Assembly: GCA_029204225.1 (NCBI GenBank)
Contig: MU831838.1
Span: 1 to 64,000, forward strand
Direction of reading: 5' to 3'
From: Diphasiastrum complanatum
Taxonomy: Eukaryota; Streptophyta; Lycopodiopsida; Lycopodiales; Lycopodiaceae
Length of the DNA: 64,000 nucleotides
Below the pieces are notes generated by a model, which was not told the DNA's origin, ran no database searches, and was given only the letters and a program-made list of their open reading frames with translations. Positions within the stretch are counted from its first letter, which is position 1, and every line of letters starts with the position of its first letter. Of this stretch, positions 62,584 to 64,000 are shown one piece after another. The translations under genes were made by a program, and so were the position numbers.

Positions 62584-64000
62584 TGTTATGTCCATGACCA
62601 GTAAGTAGGATTCAGTATACTCCTAGTCTTGGATACACGGTACTCCAGTAAATCAAGTTGTGATGTTGACCCGAATTAATTACAACATGATTAGCATTCC
62701 TTTTTACCTTCCAAACAAGCTATCAGACCTGTGAATTGATGGCCGGTGGCTTATGCACCATCTCCATCAAGTTTGAAGCTATTTTGACTTCTACAAATCA
62801 AGAAATCTTCGTTCTCAGCCTATATTGCATCTTAGGATCAGTATGAATGCTTCATGGAAGTCTAATTGATGGTTTAAGACTGTTGGTACATCAATTTTGA
62901 GCTTGGGGAGGTGTTTGCACGTTTTTGCATGATTTCTTCTTGTGGAAGTGCGCCCTATTATAGTTTTTCAGACACTCTGACCTCGCACGTGTGAAGCCCA
63001 GGTGGCAGGCTGATGTAACAAGCATCTTGTTCACTTGGTCTCCCTCTGTATTGAGCTTTACGCACCCAATTTGGTGTCCTGCAACCAAAGTTATGATCAT
63101 CTGAAGTTTTGCAGTTTTGTGAGTAAAATTGGCAAAATTTTGAATTGTTCTGATTGCATTCCAGTCATTTCCCTAATTTGTAGTATTGTGCTTGCATGGA
63201 TTGGTTGCATGCTGATTCTCAGAGTGGTTCTGACATGCATGAGGGATTTACAATCGATTTGAGTGGTCATACGCATGTGCTCTGACAGTTGGGTCACAAA
63301 TCAGTGTTAATGGTTGACAAATTCCGTAAAATTGAAGTTTTATACGTAAAAAATTTCGTAGTCACATTTGTGACTGATGTAGTGTGCTTTGCATGCCAGT
63401 TTGACATTGAGTTAGTAACATCAGGAATCAGACAGTGTTTCGACTTTCTCGATTCCGATTGCCTTTTAAACTAACAGTATTTTGGTCAGAATTTTTGAAT
63501 TACATAAAATAAAGCAAATTTTGGGTTTTCCAAAAAAAAAATCAAAATTTCGGTCATTTTTTCACTATCTATGGAATCAATTTAGATTAATGAATTGATT
63601 AAACTGAGTGTATCAGTCATAAATTGATCATAGTGTTTTCACTAAGTCTAAATTATTTTTTGGTGATAGATACGTTCAGATTGACAAAAAGAACCGCAAT
63701 GAATTGCCGACAGTTTTACTGTGCTGTTGTTTTTTAACTTTGGAGTTGAACTCCCAGATTGAAAGTTAAAATTTGATTTTTTCTTTTTTGTTGAATTTCC
63801 ATTTGATATTTGGAAATCAGTTACTTGTTTGATAAGTTTTCTAATCGATGTTGATCGATAGTAATCAGTCAAGTGAACGTTTGTGCAAGATACTTGTTAA
63901 ATTTGAATTAAAATTGTCAAACAATATGAAATAACCAGACTAGATGAGTGGCAATAGTATTCTTTATCTAGTCAGTAAATCTGACAAGATACAGTTCAAG
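62584..64000. other. Possible 3' LTR start, then unassigned DNA to the window edge
   Basis: The first about 20 bases equal those at 60083 (TGTTATGTCCATGACCAGTA) and TAGGAT-CAGT follows in both. Further on I see no alignment. Short frames to the window end match nothing known. Confidence 0.4.

Overview
The window is nuclear DNA of a land plant. It holds three protein-coding loci typical of land plants (translation factor eIF2-beta, a secreted glyoxal/galactose-oxidase-like enzyme and a plastid-type omega-3 fatty acid desaturase). All multi-exon genes have GT-AG introns, and the rest is dominated by Ty1/copia, LINE, hAT and SINE remnants and very long (GA)n tracts. Introns of 8-9 kb filled with transposons suggest a large-genome plant, perhaps a fern or other non-flowering lineage. 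That placement is inference, because no lineage-specific marker was recognised.

Layout: 1-640 is the edge of a Copia element (gag start, primer-binding site, LTR). 641-2360 has nothing recognisable. About 2.36-26.82 kb is the eIF2-beta gene on the + strand: nine coding exons and 282 codons, with a probable 5'UTR intron. Intron 3 carries LINE remnants, intron 4 a decayed Copia pol and an hAT transposase block flanked by LTR-like direct repeats, and intron 5 a deletion-derivative Copia with both LTRs plus a second LINE. Intron 6 holds a decayed duplicate of the start of exon 7. 26.8-43.6 kb is mostly gene-poor: (GA)n tracts, a Gag-like double zinc-knuckle frame, an LTR fragment, a foldback hairpin, a candidate 85-codon secreted-peptide ORF and a Copia RT/RNase H scrap.

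43.84-45.44 kb is a single-exon glyoxal-oxidase-like gene on the + strand. All copper/radical residues are present, but one frameshift breaks it about three quarters of the way along. About 46.0-51.1 kb is a mosaic of Copia pieces on the - strand: RT-RNase H, gag-protease without integrase, and the 3' end of a further element. 52.27-55.29 kb is the eight-exon omega-3 desaturase gene on the - strand, with a 473-residue product. 55.3-64 kb holds SINE-like insertions, a compound (ATG)n-(GT)n-(GA)n satellite, and an LTR element whose interior is a Ser/Pro-type minisatellite next to a Gypsy-like primer-binding site.

The three genes are unrelated in function (translation initiation, apoplastic oxidation, plastid lipid desaturation). 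I see no operon-like or cluster logic. The interest lies in how mobile elements have been cut, nested and recombined around intact exons.
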